Source: CAWDNM01 sp964521195
GTDB taxonomy: Bacteria > Actinomycetota > Coriobacteriia > Anaerosomatales > JAAXUF01
DNA: 64,000 bases
Direction: 5' to 3'
Assembly (NCBI GenBank): GCA_964521195.1
Contig: CAZFRE010000002.1
Span: forward strand, 496,001 to 560,000
Under the pieces are notes generated by a model. It did no database searches. It was not told where the DNA came from and worked only from the letters and a program-made list of their open reading frames with translations. The first letter of the stretch is position 1. Every line of letters begins with the position of its first letter. The translations under genes were made by a program, and so were the position numbers. Below are positions 43,898 through 52,286 of this stretch, piece by piece.

Positions 43898-43941
43898 TTT
43901 CATATTTGTTTTACATCTGTGTTGCGGAGTTTACAGCGGTG
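43898..43941 (+). promoter_or_regulatory. Pho-box-like phased repeats before pstS
   Basis: TTTCATATTTG (43898-43908) and TTTTACATCTG (43909-43919) are adjacent 11-nt units matching at 8 of 11 positions. Weaker units (TGTTGCGGAGT, TTACAGCGGTG) continue the 11-nt phase to 43941. PhoP-type regulators bind such direct repeats on one DNA face. The block is the most AT-rich stretch between divergent phoP and pstS. Confidence 0.65.
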
Positions 43942-44027
43942 CAACCACACGGGCGACGATCGTCCGTAGTGTGTGCGTCGACGGGCGCTGGGCCCGTGCA
44001 TCCACCGGAACTCGAAGGGGAGTTGCA

Positions 44028-44918
44028 GTGAAGGCTCGTATCGGTTTGGCAGTCATGCTGGTGGTTCTCTTGGGGATCGGCGCCTTGGTCCTCACCGGCT
44101 GCGGCAGCACGTCGGGCACCGCGGGTGGCGAATCCACGTCGGGCGCCGAGGCTCAGGCGGAGGCCGGCGGCGTGGTCAACGTGGCCGGCTCGGACACGAT
44201 GGTGAACCTCTCGCAGGCGTGGGCGGAAGCCTACGCCGAGGTCGACCCGAACGTCATGGTCACCGTGAAGGGCGGCGGCTCCGGCAACGGCATCGCGGCG
44301 CTCATCAACGGCACGACCGACATCGCGAACTCCTCGCGCGAGATCAAGCCCGAGGAGATCGAGCAGGCTCAGGCAGCCGGCGTGAATCCGGTCACGACCG
44401 AGGTGGCGCGTGACGGGCTCGCTATCGTCGTCAACACCGGCAACACGGTCGCCGACATCTCCAAGGACGACTTGGGCAAGGTGTACCGCGGCGAGATCAC
44501 CAACTGGAAGGATCTCGGTGGCGCGGACGCAGAGATCGTGCTGCTCGGGCGCGACTCGTCATCGGGCACGTACGGTTTCGTCCAGGACGAGGTCGTAGGC
44601 AAGGACAACCTGTACGCGAAGAGCATGCGCAACCTGCAGTCCAGCCAGGCCATCGTCGACGAGACGGCGAAGAACCCCAACGCGATCGGCTACGTCGGTC
44701 TCGGCTACGAGAGCACGACCGTCAAGCCGCTGACCGTCGACGGGGTCGAGGCCACCGTCGACACGGTGCTCGACGCGAGCTACCCGCTCTCCCGTCCGCT
44801 GAACATGATCAGCAACGGCGAGCCGGTCGGAGCTGCGAAATCCTACATCGACTGGATCCTCGGTGCCGACGGTCAGAAGATCGTTGCCGACCAAGGCTTC
44901 GTCCCGCTCGCCAAGTAG
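44028..44918 (+). CDS. pstS: Phosphate ABC transporter, substrate-binding lipoprotein PstS
   Basis: A 296-aa phosphate-binding protein. The lipoprotein signal ends at C25 (ALVLTGC). A short Ser/Gly/Ala-rich spacer follows, then the binding fold with VAGSDTMVNLSQAWAEAY, the IANSSREIK loop, and LGRDSSSGTYGF, which supplies phosphate contacts. GTG 44028 follows GAAGGGGAG. It is the first gene of pstSCAB and should be induced under phosphate limitation through the Pho-box-like repeats upstream. Confidence 0.95.
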   Translation: MKARIGLAVMLVVLLGIGALVLTGCGSTSGTAGGESTSGAEAQAEAGGVVNVAGSDTMVNLSQAWAEAYAEVDPNVMVTVKGGGSGNGIAALINGTTDIANSSREIKPEEIEQAQAAGVNPVTTEVARDGLAIVVNTGNTVADISKDDLGKVYRGEITNWKDLGGADAEIVLLGRDSSSGTYGFVQDEVVGKDNLYAKSMRNLQSSQAIVDETAKNPNAIGYVGLGYESTTVKPLTVDGVEATVDTVLDASYPLSRPLNMISNGEPVGAAKSYIDWILGADGQKIVADQGFVPLAK

Positions 44919-44931
44919 CCGGAAGGTCGAG

Positions 44932-45855
44932 ATGACACAGCCGTCAATCAAGACGGCGCGCAGGGGCCGCCCGGGATTCTCCCGGGCGGCCGATGCCGTC
45001 GTCAGGCGGGCCATCGCACTGTGCGGCTGGCTCGCCATCGCCATTCTCGGCGCCATCTTCGTGTTCCTGCTGATCAACGCGCTCAAGGCCATCCGCGAGG
45101 TCGGCCTCGGCGCGATGATCCCGGGCACTGACTGGTATCCGACCGCGACCCCGCCCCGATTCGGGTTCCTCCCCTCCGAAGTCGGGTCGCTGTGGGTCAC
45201 CGGTGTCGCGCTGCTGCTTGCGGTACCGATCGGCATCGCAGGCGCCATCTACCTGTCCGAGTTCGCCAAGGGCAGGCTCAAGGACACGCTCAAGTCCGTC
45301 GTCGAGTTCATGGCGGCGGTACCGTCGGTCGTGCTCGGGCTTCTCGGCGTCGCCTATCTCGCGCCGGTCATCCAGCGGACGTTTCACCTCGAGTCGGGTC
45401 TGACCGCACTGACGGCGGGCCTCGTCGTCGGCGTGATGACGCTGCCGACGATCATCTCGATCTCGGAGGACGCCCTCTACAGCGTGCCGGCGGCCATGCG
45501 GCAGGGCTCGCTCGCACTCGGCAACACGAGCTGGCAGACGACCTACAAGGTCGTCGTTCCCGCAGCCTCAAGCGGCATCTTCGCCGCCGTCATGCTCGGC
45601 CTCGGGCGCGCCATCGGCGAGACCATGGTCGTGCTCATGCTGGCAGGAAACTCCGGCCTGGTCCCCAGTTCGTCGCTCCAGGCCGCGCGCACGATGACCG
45701 GCACCATCGCGCAGGAGATGGGTGAGGTCGTCCGGGGCGGCACGCACTTCTCGGTGCTGTTCGCGATGGGACTCGTGCTCTTCGCGATCACCTTCGCGGT
45801 CAATCTCGCCGCCGACATCGTGCTCGAGCGGCAGCGGAAGCGGTGGCGCCGATGA
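44932..45855 (+). CDS. pstC: Phosphate ABC transporter permease PstC
   Basis: A 307-aa permease with about six transmembrane helices. The large periplasmic loop (IPGTDWYPTATPPRFGFLPS) and the cytoplasmic coupling loop (LGNTSWQTTYKVVVPAASSG followed by GLGRAIGETMVVLMLAG) are typical of PstC. ATG 44932 follows GGAAGG. The stop overlaps the pstA start as ATGA. It pairs with PstA to form the channel energised by PstB. Confidence 0.95.
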   Translation: MTQPSIKTARRGRPGFSRAADAVVRRAIALCGWLAIAILGAIFVFLLINALKAIREVGLGAMIPGTDWYPTATPPRFGFLPSEVGSLWVTGVALLLAVPIGIAGAIYLSEFAKGRLKDTLKSVVEFMAAVPSVVLGLLGVAYLAPVIQRTFHLESGLTALTAGLVVGVMTLPTIISISEDALYSVPAAMRQGSLALGNTSWQTTYKVVVPAASSGIFAAVMLGLGRAIGETMVVLMLAGNSGLVPSSSLQAARTMTGTIAQEMGEVVRGGTHFSVLFAMGLVLFAITFAVNLAADIVLERQRKRWRR

Positions 45856-46727
45856 GCAACCGGGCCATCGCCCGTTCGCGGGTACGCCGTGCCCGCCTCG
45901 CCGAGAAGATCGCGAGGCTGGTGACCGGCGCGTGCCTGCTCTTCGCCGCGGGCGCGACCGTGGCGATCATCGGCGTCATCGTCTATCGCGGGCTGCCCTC
46001 GATCTCGTGGGAGTTCCTCACCTCGATGCCCAAGAAGCAGATGACCGCCGGCGGCATCTGGCCGGCGATCTACGGCACGTTGATGCTGACCCTGTGGACC
46101 GCGGTCTTCGCGATGCCGGTCGGTATCGGCGCTGGCATCTACCTCGCCGAGTACGCGCGACCGGGCGCGGGCACGCGCATCGTGCGATTGTCGATCGCCA
46201 ACATGGCGGGCGTGCCGTCCATCGTCTACGGGTTGTTCGGCTTCGCGCTGTTCGTGGTCGCGCTCAAGTTCGGTACCTCGCTCATGGCCGGCGCGCTCAC
46301 GCTCGCGTGCCTGACGCTGCCCGTCGTCATCGGCGCGACTGAGGAGGCGCTGCGGCAGGTGCCCAAGGACCTGCGGCAGGCCTCGCTCGCGCTGGGCGCG
46401 ACGAAGCTTCGCACGACGCTGCGGGTCGTACTGCCGGCCGCGGCGCCGGGCATCGTGACCGGAACCATCCTGGGCTTGTCGCGCGCGGCAGGTGAGACGG
46501 CGCCCATCATCCTGACAGCGGCCGCCTTCTTCGCCCCGATGCCCAAGTCGCCGCTCTCGCCGGTCATGGCGCTGCCGTACCACCTCTACATCATGGCAAC
46601 CCAGGCGGTGAAGCCCGCACCGCACGTCGTGTGGGGCACCGCCTTCGTTCTCGTCGCCGGCGTGACCACCGTGGGTGTGCTCGCCGCCGCGTGGCGTACT
46701 CGGCAAAGGAGCAAGATCCGATGGTAG
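45852..46727 (+). CDS. pstA: Phosphate ABC transporter permease PstA
   Basis: A 291-aa permease with about six helices. It carries WEFLTSMPKKQMTAGGIWPAI, the conserved MAGVPSIVYGLFGFALF helix, and the coupling loop LGATKLRTTLRVVLPAAAPG followed by LSRAAGETAPII. The chosen ATG at 45852 overlaps the pstC stop by 4 nt; an in-frame GTG lies 9 nt upstream. The 3' end overlaps the pstB start by 7 nt. Confidence 0.94.
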   Translation: MSNRAIARSRVRRARLAEKIARLVTGACLLFAAGATVAIIGVIVYRGLPSISWEFLTSMPKKQMTAGGIWPAIYGTLMLTLWTAVFAMPVGIGAGIYLAEYARPGAGTRIVRLSIANMAGVPSIVYGLFGFALFVVALKFGTSLMAGALTLACLTLPVVIGATEEALRQVPKDLRQASLALGATKLRTTLRVVLPAAAPGIVTGTILGLSRAAGETAPIILTAAAFFAPMPKSPLSPVMALPYHLYIMATQAVKPAPHVVWGTAFVLVAGVTTVGVLAAAWRTRQRSKIRW

Positions 46728-47527
46728 ACAGCACGCCCCCCAACGCGCTCGCCTCAAGCGGCACGTTCGACCTGCGAGACGTCTCGGTCGCGTACGGCAA
46801 GGAGACGGCGCTCGCCGGTGTCGACCTGCACATCCCGCCCCAGGCGGTCACGGCACTCATCGGCCCGTCAGGGTGCGGCAAGTCCACGCTCCTGCGCTGC
46901 CTGAACCGCATGAACGACGAACTCGGCAACGTGACCGTGGGCGGTAAGGTGCTGCTCGATGGCGTCGACATCAACGCACGTGAGATGGACCCCGTCGACC
47001 TGCGCATGCGCGTCGGCATGGTCTTCCAGCGGCCCAACCCGTTCCCGATGACCATCTACGAGAACGTCGTGTACGGTCCGCGCACGCAGGGCATCCGCAA
47101 GCGCGCGGAACTCGACGACTTGGTCGAGGAGTCGCTGACGCGCGCCGCGTTGTGGGGCGAGGTGAAGGCCCAGCTCAAGAAGCACGCCTTCGAGCTCTCC
47201 GGCGGACAGCAGCAGCGGCTGTGCATCGCGCGCGCGCTGGCGACCCGTCCCGAGGTGCTGCTCATGGACGAGCCCGCCTCGGCGCTCGACCCGATCTCTA
47301 CGCAGCAGATCGAAGACACGATCGCCGAGCTCAAGGACAGCGTCACGATCGTCATCGTCACGCACAACATGCAGCAGGCGGCCCGCATCTCCGATCAGAC
47401 CGCGTTCATGCTTCGCGAGTCGATGGACGAGCCCGCGCAGCTCATCGAGGTGGGCGAGACCAAGTCGATGTTCATGACGCCGCACGACAAGCGCACCGAG
47501 GCCTACATCACGGGCCGCTTCGGTTAG
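46721..47527 (+). CDS. pstB: Phosphate ABC transporter ATP-binding protein PstB
   Basis: A 268-aa ATPase. It has Walker A GPSGCGKST, the Q-loop region GMVFQRPNPFPMTIYENVVY, signature LSGGQQQRLCIARAL, Walker B VLLMDEPASALDP, and H-loop VIVTHNMQQAARISD. Residue choice is typical of PstB. ATG 46721 follows AAAGGAG within pstA. No phoU follows; a hairpin ends the operon at 47595-47621. Confidence 0.97.
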   Translation: MVDSTPPNALASSGTFDLRDVSVAYGKETALAGVDLHIPPQAVTALIGPSGCGKSTLLRCLNRMNDELGNVTVGGKVLLDGVDINAREMDPVDLRMRVGMVFQRPNPFPMTIYENVVYGPRTQGIRKRAELDDLVEESLTRAALWGEVKAQLKKHAFELSGGQQQRLCIARALATRPEVLLMDEPASALDPISTQQIEDTIAELKDSVTIVIVTHNMQQAARISDQTAFMLRESMDEPAQLIEVGETKSMFMTPHDKRTEAYITGRFG

Positions 47528-47594
47528 GCCGCGCACGCCGCGCCACCACGCCTCGACCGCCTCACCGCGCGCCCCCGGATGTGCCACATGCAAA

Positions 47595-47621
47595 CGCCCC
47601 GCCCGGTCACCGGGCGGGGCG
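47595..47621 (+). terminator. Terminator-like hairpin after pstB
   Basis: Perfect 12-bp stem: CGCCCCGCCCGG (47595-47606), loop TCA, CCGGGCGGGGCG (47610-47621), no U-tract. It lies 67 bp after the pstB stop. Confidence 0.65.
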
Positions 47622-47672
47622 CGCGTGTTGTCCGAGGGTCCGCATGGGGGGGTGCGGTGTCCCCGAACGCGC

Positions 47673-47749
47673 AGGAAGCGCCTGAGGGGGGAGGAAGGCG
47701 CTTCCTGTCTTATGGTGAGGGGCGTGTCTCCGCTCGAGGGGGGAGGAAG
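47673..47749 (+). repeat. G-rich duplicated 14-mer and hairpin in the gap before the GNAT gene
   Basis: The 367-bp gap 47528-47894 has no convincing gene. AGGAAGCGCCT (47673-47683) pairs perfectly with AGGCGCTTCCT (47696-47706), 11 bp, and the loop is G-rich. GAGGGGGGAGGAAG occurs at 47684-47697 and again exactly at 47736-47749. Each copy resembles a strong ribosome site; the first lies mostly in the hairpin loop. A TATGAT (47812-47817) nearer the GNAT gene may be its -10. Confidence 0.6.
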
Positions 47750-47894
47750 CGGATCGCCCTGCTCTTGAGCCGAGTAAAGCAACGGCTGTGCCAGTCTTGA
47801 AGCCGCGCGAGTATGATTCGGAACGGATTCCTGAGAAGCGGACCACGGGGCACGTCGACCGTGTCCGCCGTGTCTGAAGACGACGGAGGCATGC

Positions 47895-48410
47895 ATGCGC
47901 GAGCTCTCGATCCGCCCCGCCGTTCTCGGCGATGCCGAAGCGGTCAACGCCATCTACAACCACTACGTTCGTACGGCGACGGCGACGTTCGACACCGAGG
48001 AGATGGCGATCGACGGGCGCCGCACATGGCTCGAACAGCACGGGGATGCGCACCCGGTCCTGGTCGCCTGCGACCCGGCACAGCGCGATGTCGTGGTGGG
48101 CTGGGGGTCGCTTTCGCCATGGGGCACCCGGTGCGCCTACCGGCACACCGTCGAGATCTCGATCTACGTCGCCGAGGAGGCGACGGGCGCAGGCGTCGGG
48201 CCCGCGCTCGGTGATGCGCTTCTCAACGAGGCACGGCGCGCCGGACACCGTGCGGTGATCAGCCAGATCGTCCACGAGAACGAGCCGTCCTTGAAGATGG
48301 CGAAGCGCATGGGATTCGAGCACGTCGGCACGCTCAGGCAGGTCGGCCGCAAGTTCGATCGCTGGCTCGACGTCGTGCTCATGGAGCGCATTCTCGACGG
48401 GGCCGAGTAG
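47895..48410 (+). CDS. GNAT N-acetyltransferase (phosphinothricin acetyltransferase-like)
   Basis: A 171-aa enzyme of the PAT/MddA-like GNAT subfamily. The opening LSIRPAVLGDAEAVNAIYNHYV, the TATFDTEE region, and the SIYVAEEATGAGVGPALGDALL acetyl-CoA loop are characteristic, as is the C-terminal MGFEHVGTLRQVGRKFDRWLDVVLME. Relatives acetylate phosphinothricin, methionine sulfone/sulfoximine or other amino compounds; the true substrate is unknown. The canonical RGxGxG loop is changed here to TGAGVG. ATG 47895 has GGAGG 5 nt upstream. Confidence 0.9.
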   Translation: MRELSIRPAVLGDAEAVNAIYNHYVRTATATFDTEEMAIDGRRTWLEQHGDAHPVLVACDPAQRDVVVGWGSLSPWGTRCAYRHTVEISIYVAEEATGAGVGPALGDALLNEARRAGHRAVISQIVHENEPSLKMAKRMGFEHVGTLRQVGRKFDRWLDVVLMERILDGAE

Positions 48411-48447
48411 CACGCACTCGCTGGCAGGCGTTCGAGCCCTGTGCGCC

Positions 48448-48453
48448 TATACT
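48448..48453 (+). promoter_or_regulatory. Candidate -10 of the 48477 glycosyltransferase gene
   Basis: TATACT (48448-48453) matches the -10 consensus at five of six positions. No good -35 lies 16-18 nt upstream. The leader would be about 17 nt and include GAAAGGAG. Confidence 0.35.
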
Positions 48454-48476
48454 GGTGCGAGGCGAAAGGAGCTCTC

Positions 48477-49625
48477 GTGCGTGTCCTGATGGTGGTTCGG
48501 CCGGCATCCGGCGGCATGAAGGAGCATGTCCTCGCGCTCTCGCGCGGCCTCATGGCGCGCGGGCACGACGTCGAGCTCGCGGCGCCCACGACCTCAGAGA
48601 TCACGGACGCCGCACGCGCCAACGGGCTCACCGTCCACGATATCCCGCTCGTCGGTCCCCTCAACCCGGTCCAAGACCCGCGTGCCGTCCGCGTGCTGTC
48701 CCGCCTCATCAACGATGGCGGGTTCGACGTCGTTCACGCGCACGGCTTCAAGGCCGGGTTCATCGGCAGGTTGGCGGTACGCACCGCGGGCGGGCGAAGG
48801 CGGCCGTTCATCGTCACCGCGCACAACCACGTGCTCACGCGCACCGACACTCCCGCGGCCGCACGCTGGCGCTACCGCACGGTCGAGCGCTCCCTCGAGC
48901 GCTACGTCACCCGCTACATCGCCGTCTCCGAATCGATCGCGCGCGAGCTTATCGACGCCTACAACCTCCCCGCCGAGAAGGTCGTCACCGTGCGCAATGG
49001 CGTCGACGTGACGCCGTTCCTCGCCGAGCAGGACTGCGCGGCCGCACGCGCGTCGCTGGGCGTGCCCGCGGACGTCCCGGTCGTCGGGCTTGCCGCGCGC
49101 TTCTCGGCGCAGAAGGGCCTGCGGGACCTGGTCGCCGCCACGCCCGAGCTCGTGCGACGGGTACCGGACGTGCGCGTCGTCATCGGCGGTTCGGGGCCGC
49201 TCGAGAGCGAGCTTCGCAGCCAGGCGATGGCGCTCGGCGTGAGTGACGCGATCGTGTGGCCGGGCCACGTGCTCGACATGCCGCGCTTCCTCGCCGCGCT
49301 CGACGTGTTCGTGTCGCCCGCTACCACCGAGGCGTTCGGCATCGCGCTCATCGAAGCTGCGGCGGCGGGGGTGCCGACTATCGCGACACGCGTGGGCGGT
49401 GTGCCCGAGGTCATCCTCGACGGCGAGACCGGGCTGCTTGTTGCGGCGCACGACCCGAGTGCGCTCGCGCAGGCGATCGTGGGGCTGCTCGACGACCGCC
49501 GCACCGCCATCAAGCTCGCCGAGCACGCCCGAAGGCGCGCGATCCTCGAGTTCTCGCCGGACGCGATGGTAGAGGGCACGCTCGGGGTCTACGCCGAGGC
49601 GCTGTCCGAGCCGGTGGCTCAGTAG
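48477..49625 (+). CDS. Glycosyltransferase family 4
   Basis: A 382-aa GT-B enzyme. The N-terminal domain has VLMVVRPASGGMKEHVLALS and FDVVHAHGFKAGFIG. The donor-binding half has VVGLAARFSAQKGLRDLV, RVVIGGSGPLESEL, and the EX7E-type motif TEAFGIALIEAAAAGVPTIA. GTG 48477 has the strong site GAAAGGAG; an in-frame GTG start 36 nt upstream would add 12 unconserved residues. It is a different subgroup from the one at 19895-21046. A role in cell-surface glycan synthesis is likely; the acceptor is unknown. Confidence 0.92.
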   Translation: MRVLMVVRPASGGMKEHVLALSRGLMARGHDVELAAPTTSEITDAARANGLTVHDIPLVGPLNPVQDPRAVRVLSRLINDGGFDVVHAHGFKAGFIGRLAVRTAGGRRRPFIVTAHNHVLTRTDTPAAARWRYRTVERSLERYVTRYIAVSESIARELIDAYNLPAEKVVTVRNGVDVTPFLAEQDCAAARASLGVPADVPVVGLAARFSAQKGLRDLVAATPELVRRVPDVRVVIGGSGPLESELRSQAMALGVSDAIVWPGHVLDMPRFLAALDVFVSPATTEAFGIALIEAAAAGVPTIATRVGGVPEVILDGETGLLVAAHDPSALAQAIVGLLDDRRTAIKLAEHARRRAILEFSPDAMVEGTLGVYAEALSEPVAQ

Positions 49626-49631
49626 CCGGGA

Positions 49632-49871
49632 CTACTCGACCGTCCCATAGCGCCTCGAAAGCCCGTGCCCGACGATCGCGGAGTTGAGCTGATCGGCGAG
49701 GCGGAATCGTGTGTAGGTCCCGGGCGGCAGGTTGTTCACGATGTCGAGCAGGATCTCCGGCAGATCGTAGGTCTGCGCGCGCAGCAGGATGTCTAGCCGC
49801 TGCACGCGAGGCGCGTCGCGGAACAGGCTATCCATGAAGCGGCCGAGAAGCTCGCGGTCGTCGTCGGGCAT
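49632..49871 (-). CDS. Hypothetical protein, 79 aa
   Basis: Not recognised. The product is an acidic-to-neutral helical protein beginning MPDDDRELLGRFMDSLF and containing PEILLDIVNNLPPGTYTRFR; it has no Cys, signal peptide or membrane segment. ATG at 49871 has CGAAGG about 8 nt upstream on the minus strand. It converges on the glycosyltransferase (6 bp between stops) and diverges from the multi-zinc-ribbon gene at 50010. Confidence 0.6.
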   Translation of the reverse strand: MPDDDRELLGRFMDSLFRDAPRVQRLDILLRAQTYDLPEILLDIVNNLPPGTYTRFRLADQLNSAIVGHGLSRRYGTVE

Positions 49872-50009
49872 GAGCAACCTTCGCTGGTGGGTCGTAGCTG
49901 GTGGGTCATCATATCGTGAAGCCGGGCGCCGCGCAGTGCGCGACTCGCACCGCTGGCCGCGATACGGCACAATCTCCCAGAGGGTTCCGAAGATGCAGGG
50001 AGGCGCGTC

Positions 50010-50660
50010 GTGGGCGAGTTCAAGTTCTCGAACAACTACTCTGACCTGTCGTGCGAGTCGGGCGCGCGTGCCGGCTTCCAGTTCGAGTTCTACTGCGAGC
50101 GGTGCGGCGATGCGTGGCGTTCGGACTTCGTTCCGTACAAGAGCGGTCAGGCGGCCGAGTGGGCGGGGCGCGCGGCGGGGATGTTCGGCGGGTTTCTCGG
50201 CGATGCGGCGAATGCGGCACAGGGCATGTCGGAGGCCGGCTATGGTGTGAAGCACGACAAGGAGTTCCAGAACGCGATCGAGGAGCTTTCGGTCCACTTC
50301 CACCGGTGCCCCCGGTGTTCGAACTTCTTCTGCGACGAATGCTGGAACTCCGAGGCGGGGCTGTGCATCAACTGTGCGCCGAGCGCCGAGGTAGAGATCG
50401 AGGCCGCGTATGCCGCTGGCAAGGTCTATGGCGTGGGCGAGAAAGCCGCCAATGCCGGCATCTACGACGGCAAGCAGATGGACGTCAAGACGCGGCACCA
50501 GCTCTCGTGCCCCAAGTGCGGGGCGAAGAACGAAGGCACCAAGTTCTGCGGCGAGTGTGGCGAACCGCTCGGCAAGAAGGCGTTCTGCACCGGCTGCGGA
50601 GCAAAACTCGCGCCGGGGACGAAGTTCTGCGGCGAGTGCGGAGCGAGACAGGGCGAGTAG
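50010..50660 (+). CDS. Multi-zinc-ribbon protein, 216 aa
   Basis: Function unknown. Metal-binding pairs run the length of the protein: CERCG (~29), CPRC, CDEC and CINC (~100-122), then two C-terminal ribbons, CPKCG...CGECG and CTGCG...CGECG (~168-213). A Gly/Ala-rich helix (AAGMFGGFLGDAANAAQG) lies between the first and second groups. Up to four or five zinc ions could bind. Similar double-ribbon tails occur in proteins encoded with SPFH/membrane stress genes, but no such partner is seen here. GTG 50010 has GCAGGGAGG upstream. It ends 3 bp before the convergent thrC stop. Confidence 0.82.
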   Translation: MGEFKFSNNYSDLSCESGARAGFQFEFYCERCGDAWRSDFVPYKSGQAAEWAGRAAGMFGGFLGDAANAAQGMSEAGYGVKHDKEFQNAIEELSVHFHRCPRCSNFFCDECWNSEAGLCINCAPSAEVEIEAAYAAGKVYGVGEKAANAGIYDGKQMDVKTRHQLSCPKCGAKNEGTKFCGECGEPLGKKAFCTGCGAKLAPGTKFCGECGARQGE

Positions 50661-50663
50661 CGA

Positions 50664-52205
50664 CTACCCGAGCCAGCCTCGGACCGCGCCCTCGACGCCC
50701 TCGCGTCCTGCGTCAACCACGTCGCTGAACCGCACCGGCGCGCCGTCGAGCTCTGCGAGGGCCTTGGGTACGCACGCGCCCTCCGTCGCGATCTCCTGGA
50801 CGCGCGCGAGCTGCTCGACACCCGTCAGCTCGGCCAACCAGTCCGGGAGGGCGTCAGCGTACGCGACGCCGCGCAGCGCCTTGAGCACGTCGCTGCCGAA
50901 CTTCGCCCAGTGCGCGGTCGAGACCACGAGCACCGGAGCGTCGCCCTGCGTGCGCTCTGCGACTTCCCAGGCCACGGCCGTGTGCGGGTCCATCAGGTAG
51001 CCGGTCTCGTCGAAGACGCGCTTGAGAGTGGCGAGCGACTCGTCGTTGCTGACGAAATCGCCCACGAGCAGGTCGCGCACCGCGCGAAACGTGTCGGGGT
51101 CGACCTGGAAGCGCTTCTTCTCGGCGAGCTGGGCCATCCACTCAGCGACGGCCGCGGGGCCGGCGAGGTGGTAGAGGAGGCGTTCGAGGTTGCTCGAGAT
51201 GAGGATGTCCATCGACGGGCTTGGGGTGACCACGAAGTCGCGCGCCGAGATGTCGTAGACCCCGGTCGCGATGAAGTCGGCGAGCACGTTGTTCTCGTTG
51301 CTCGCGCAGATCAGCCGGCCGATCGGCACGCCCATCTGCTTGGCGTAGTACGCGCCGAGGATGTTGCCGAAGTTGCCGGTGGGCACGCACACGTCCATGA
51401 CCTCGCCGGGCTTCACGCCACCGCCTGCGACCATGTCCGCATACGCGCTCACGTAGTAGACGATCTGCGGCATCAGACGGCCCCAGTTGATGGAGTTGGC
51501 GCTCGAAAGGCGCAGCCCGTGCTTCTCATGCAGTTCCGCCGAGAAGCCCTCGTCGGCGAAGGCGGCTTTCACCGCAGACTGGCAGTCGTCGAAGTTCCCG
51601 CGCACGCCGAAGACGCCGACGTTGCTCCCGTGCTGTGTGATCATCTGCTTGCGCTGGATGTCCGAGACGCCCTCGGCGGGATAGAAGACTACGATGCCCG
51701 TGTGCTTGCGGTCGGCGAATCCCTCGAGCGCGGCCTTGCCGGTATCACCGCTCGTGGCCACCAGCACCAGGAAGTCGTCCTGCAGCTCGCCGCGTTCCTG
51801 CTTTCGCTGGACGGCCTCGCTGAAGAACAGCGGCATGCACTGGAGCGCCATGTCCTTGAACGCGCTGGTGGGCCCGTGCCACAGCTCGAGCACGTGCATC
51901 CCCGCGACGACCTCGACCACCGGCGCGATGCGCGGGTCATCCCACTGCGTGCCATAGGCCTGCTGCATGAGCCGGTCGATCCGCTCGGCGGGCAGATCGA
52001 CACGGAAGCGCGAGAAGATGGCGGCCGCGCGGCGCCAATACGGCATGCCGGCGAACGTCAGGATCTCAGGCAGGGAGAGTGCAGGGAGTTCCTCGGGGAC
52101 GTAGAGCCCGCCACCGGGCGCGATGCCGCGGACGACGACTTCGGTGTAGGTGGGCAGCGAGTGGTCGGCGCCGCGCGTGTCGAGGTAGGTGGTGGGAGAG
52201 GTCAC
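50664..52205 (-). CDS. thrC: Threonine synthase
   Basis: A 513-aa PLP enzyme converting O-phosphohomoserine to threonine. The N-terminal block is YLDTRGADHSLPTYTEVVVR; the PLP lysine is in HGPTSAFKDMALQ. Also present are LVATSGDTGKAALEGF, SSANSINWGRLMPQIVYYV and PTGNFGNILGAYYAKQMGVP. Length and motifs fit the bacterial class with an extended N-terminus. The start is GTG at 52205. No hom or thrB is adjacent. Confidence 0.96.
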   Translation of the reverse strand: MTSPTTYLDTRGADHSLPTYTEVVVRGIAPGGGLYVPEELPALSLPEILTFAGMPYWRRAAAIFSRFRVDLPAERIDRLMQQAYGTQWDDPRIAPVVEVVAGMHVLELWHGPTSAFKDMALQCMPLFFSEAVQRKQERGELQDDFLVLVATSGDTGKAALEGFADRKHTGIVVFYPAEGVSDIQRKQMITQHGSNVGVFGVRGNFDDCQSAVKAAFADEGFSAELHEKHGLRLSSANSINWGRLMPQIVYYVSAYADMVAGGGVKPGEVMDVCVPTGNFGNILGAYYAKQMGVPIGRLICASNENNVLADFIATGVYDISARDFVVTPSPSMDILISSNLERLLYHLAGPAAVAEWMAQLAEKKRFQVDPDTFRAVRDLLVGDFVSNDESLATLKRVFDETGYLMDPHTAVAWEVAERTQGDAPVLVVSTAHWAKFGSDVLKALRGVAYADALPDWLAELTGVEQLARVQEIATEGACVPKALAELDGAPVRFSDVVDAGREGVEGAVRGWLG

Positions 52206-52286
52206 GGTTCACTCGATTCGTGCCGGGAGCGTGTGTACTGAGATTCTACCCGAGGTGCGGAATCGCGACCGTGCGCGGTCGCACCA

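Noticed and set aside
47712..47768. A possible 18-codon leader peptide between the two G-rich repeats
   Set aside because: No regulatory codons, no linked terminator, and no clear ribosome site at the right spacing; not supportable.
47579..47800. A 73-codon open frame after pstB
   Set aside because: It runs through the pst terminator hairpin and the G-rich repeat, with a composition unlike a protein.
48422..48446. A TTCGAG sequence resembling a tRNA T-arm
   Set aside because: The T-stem has a mismatch and no acceptor, D or anticodon arm can be built around it; GTG 48477 and its ribosome site explain the region.
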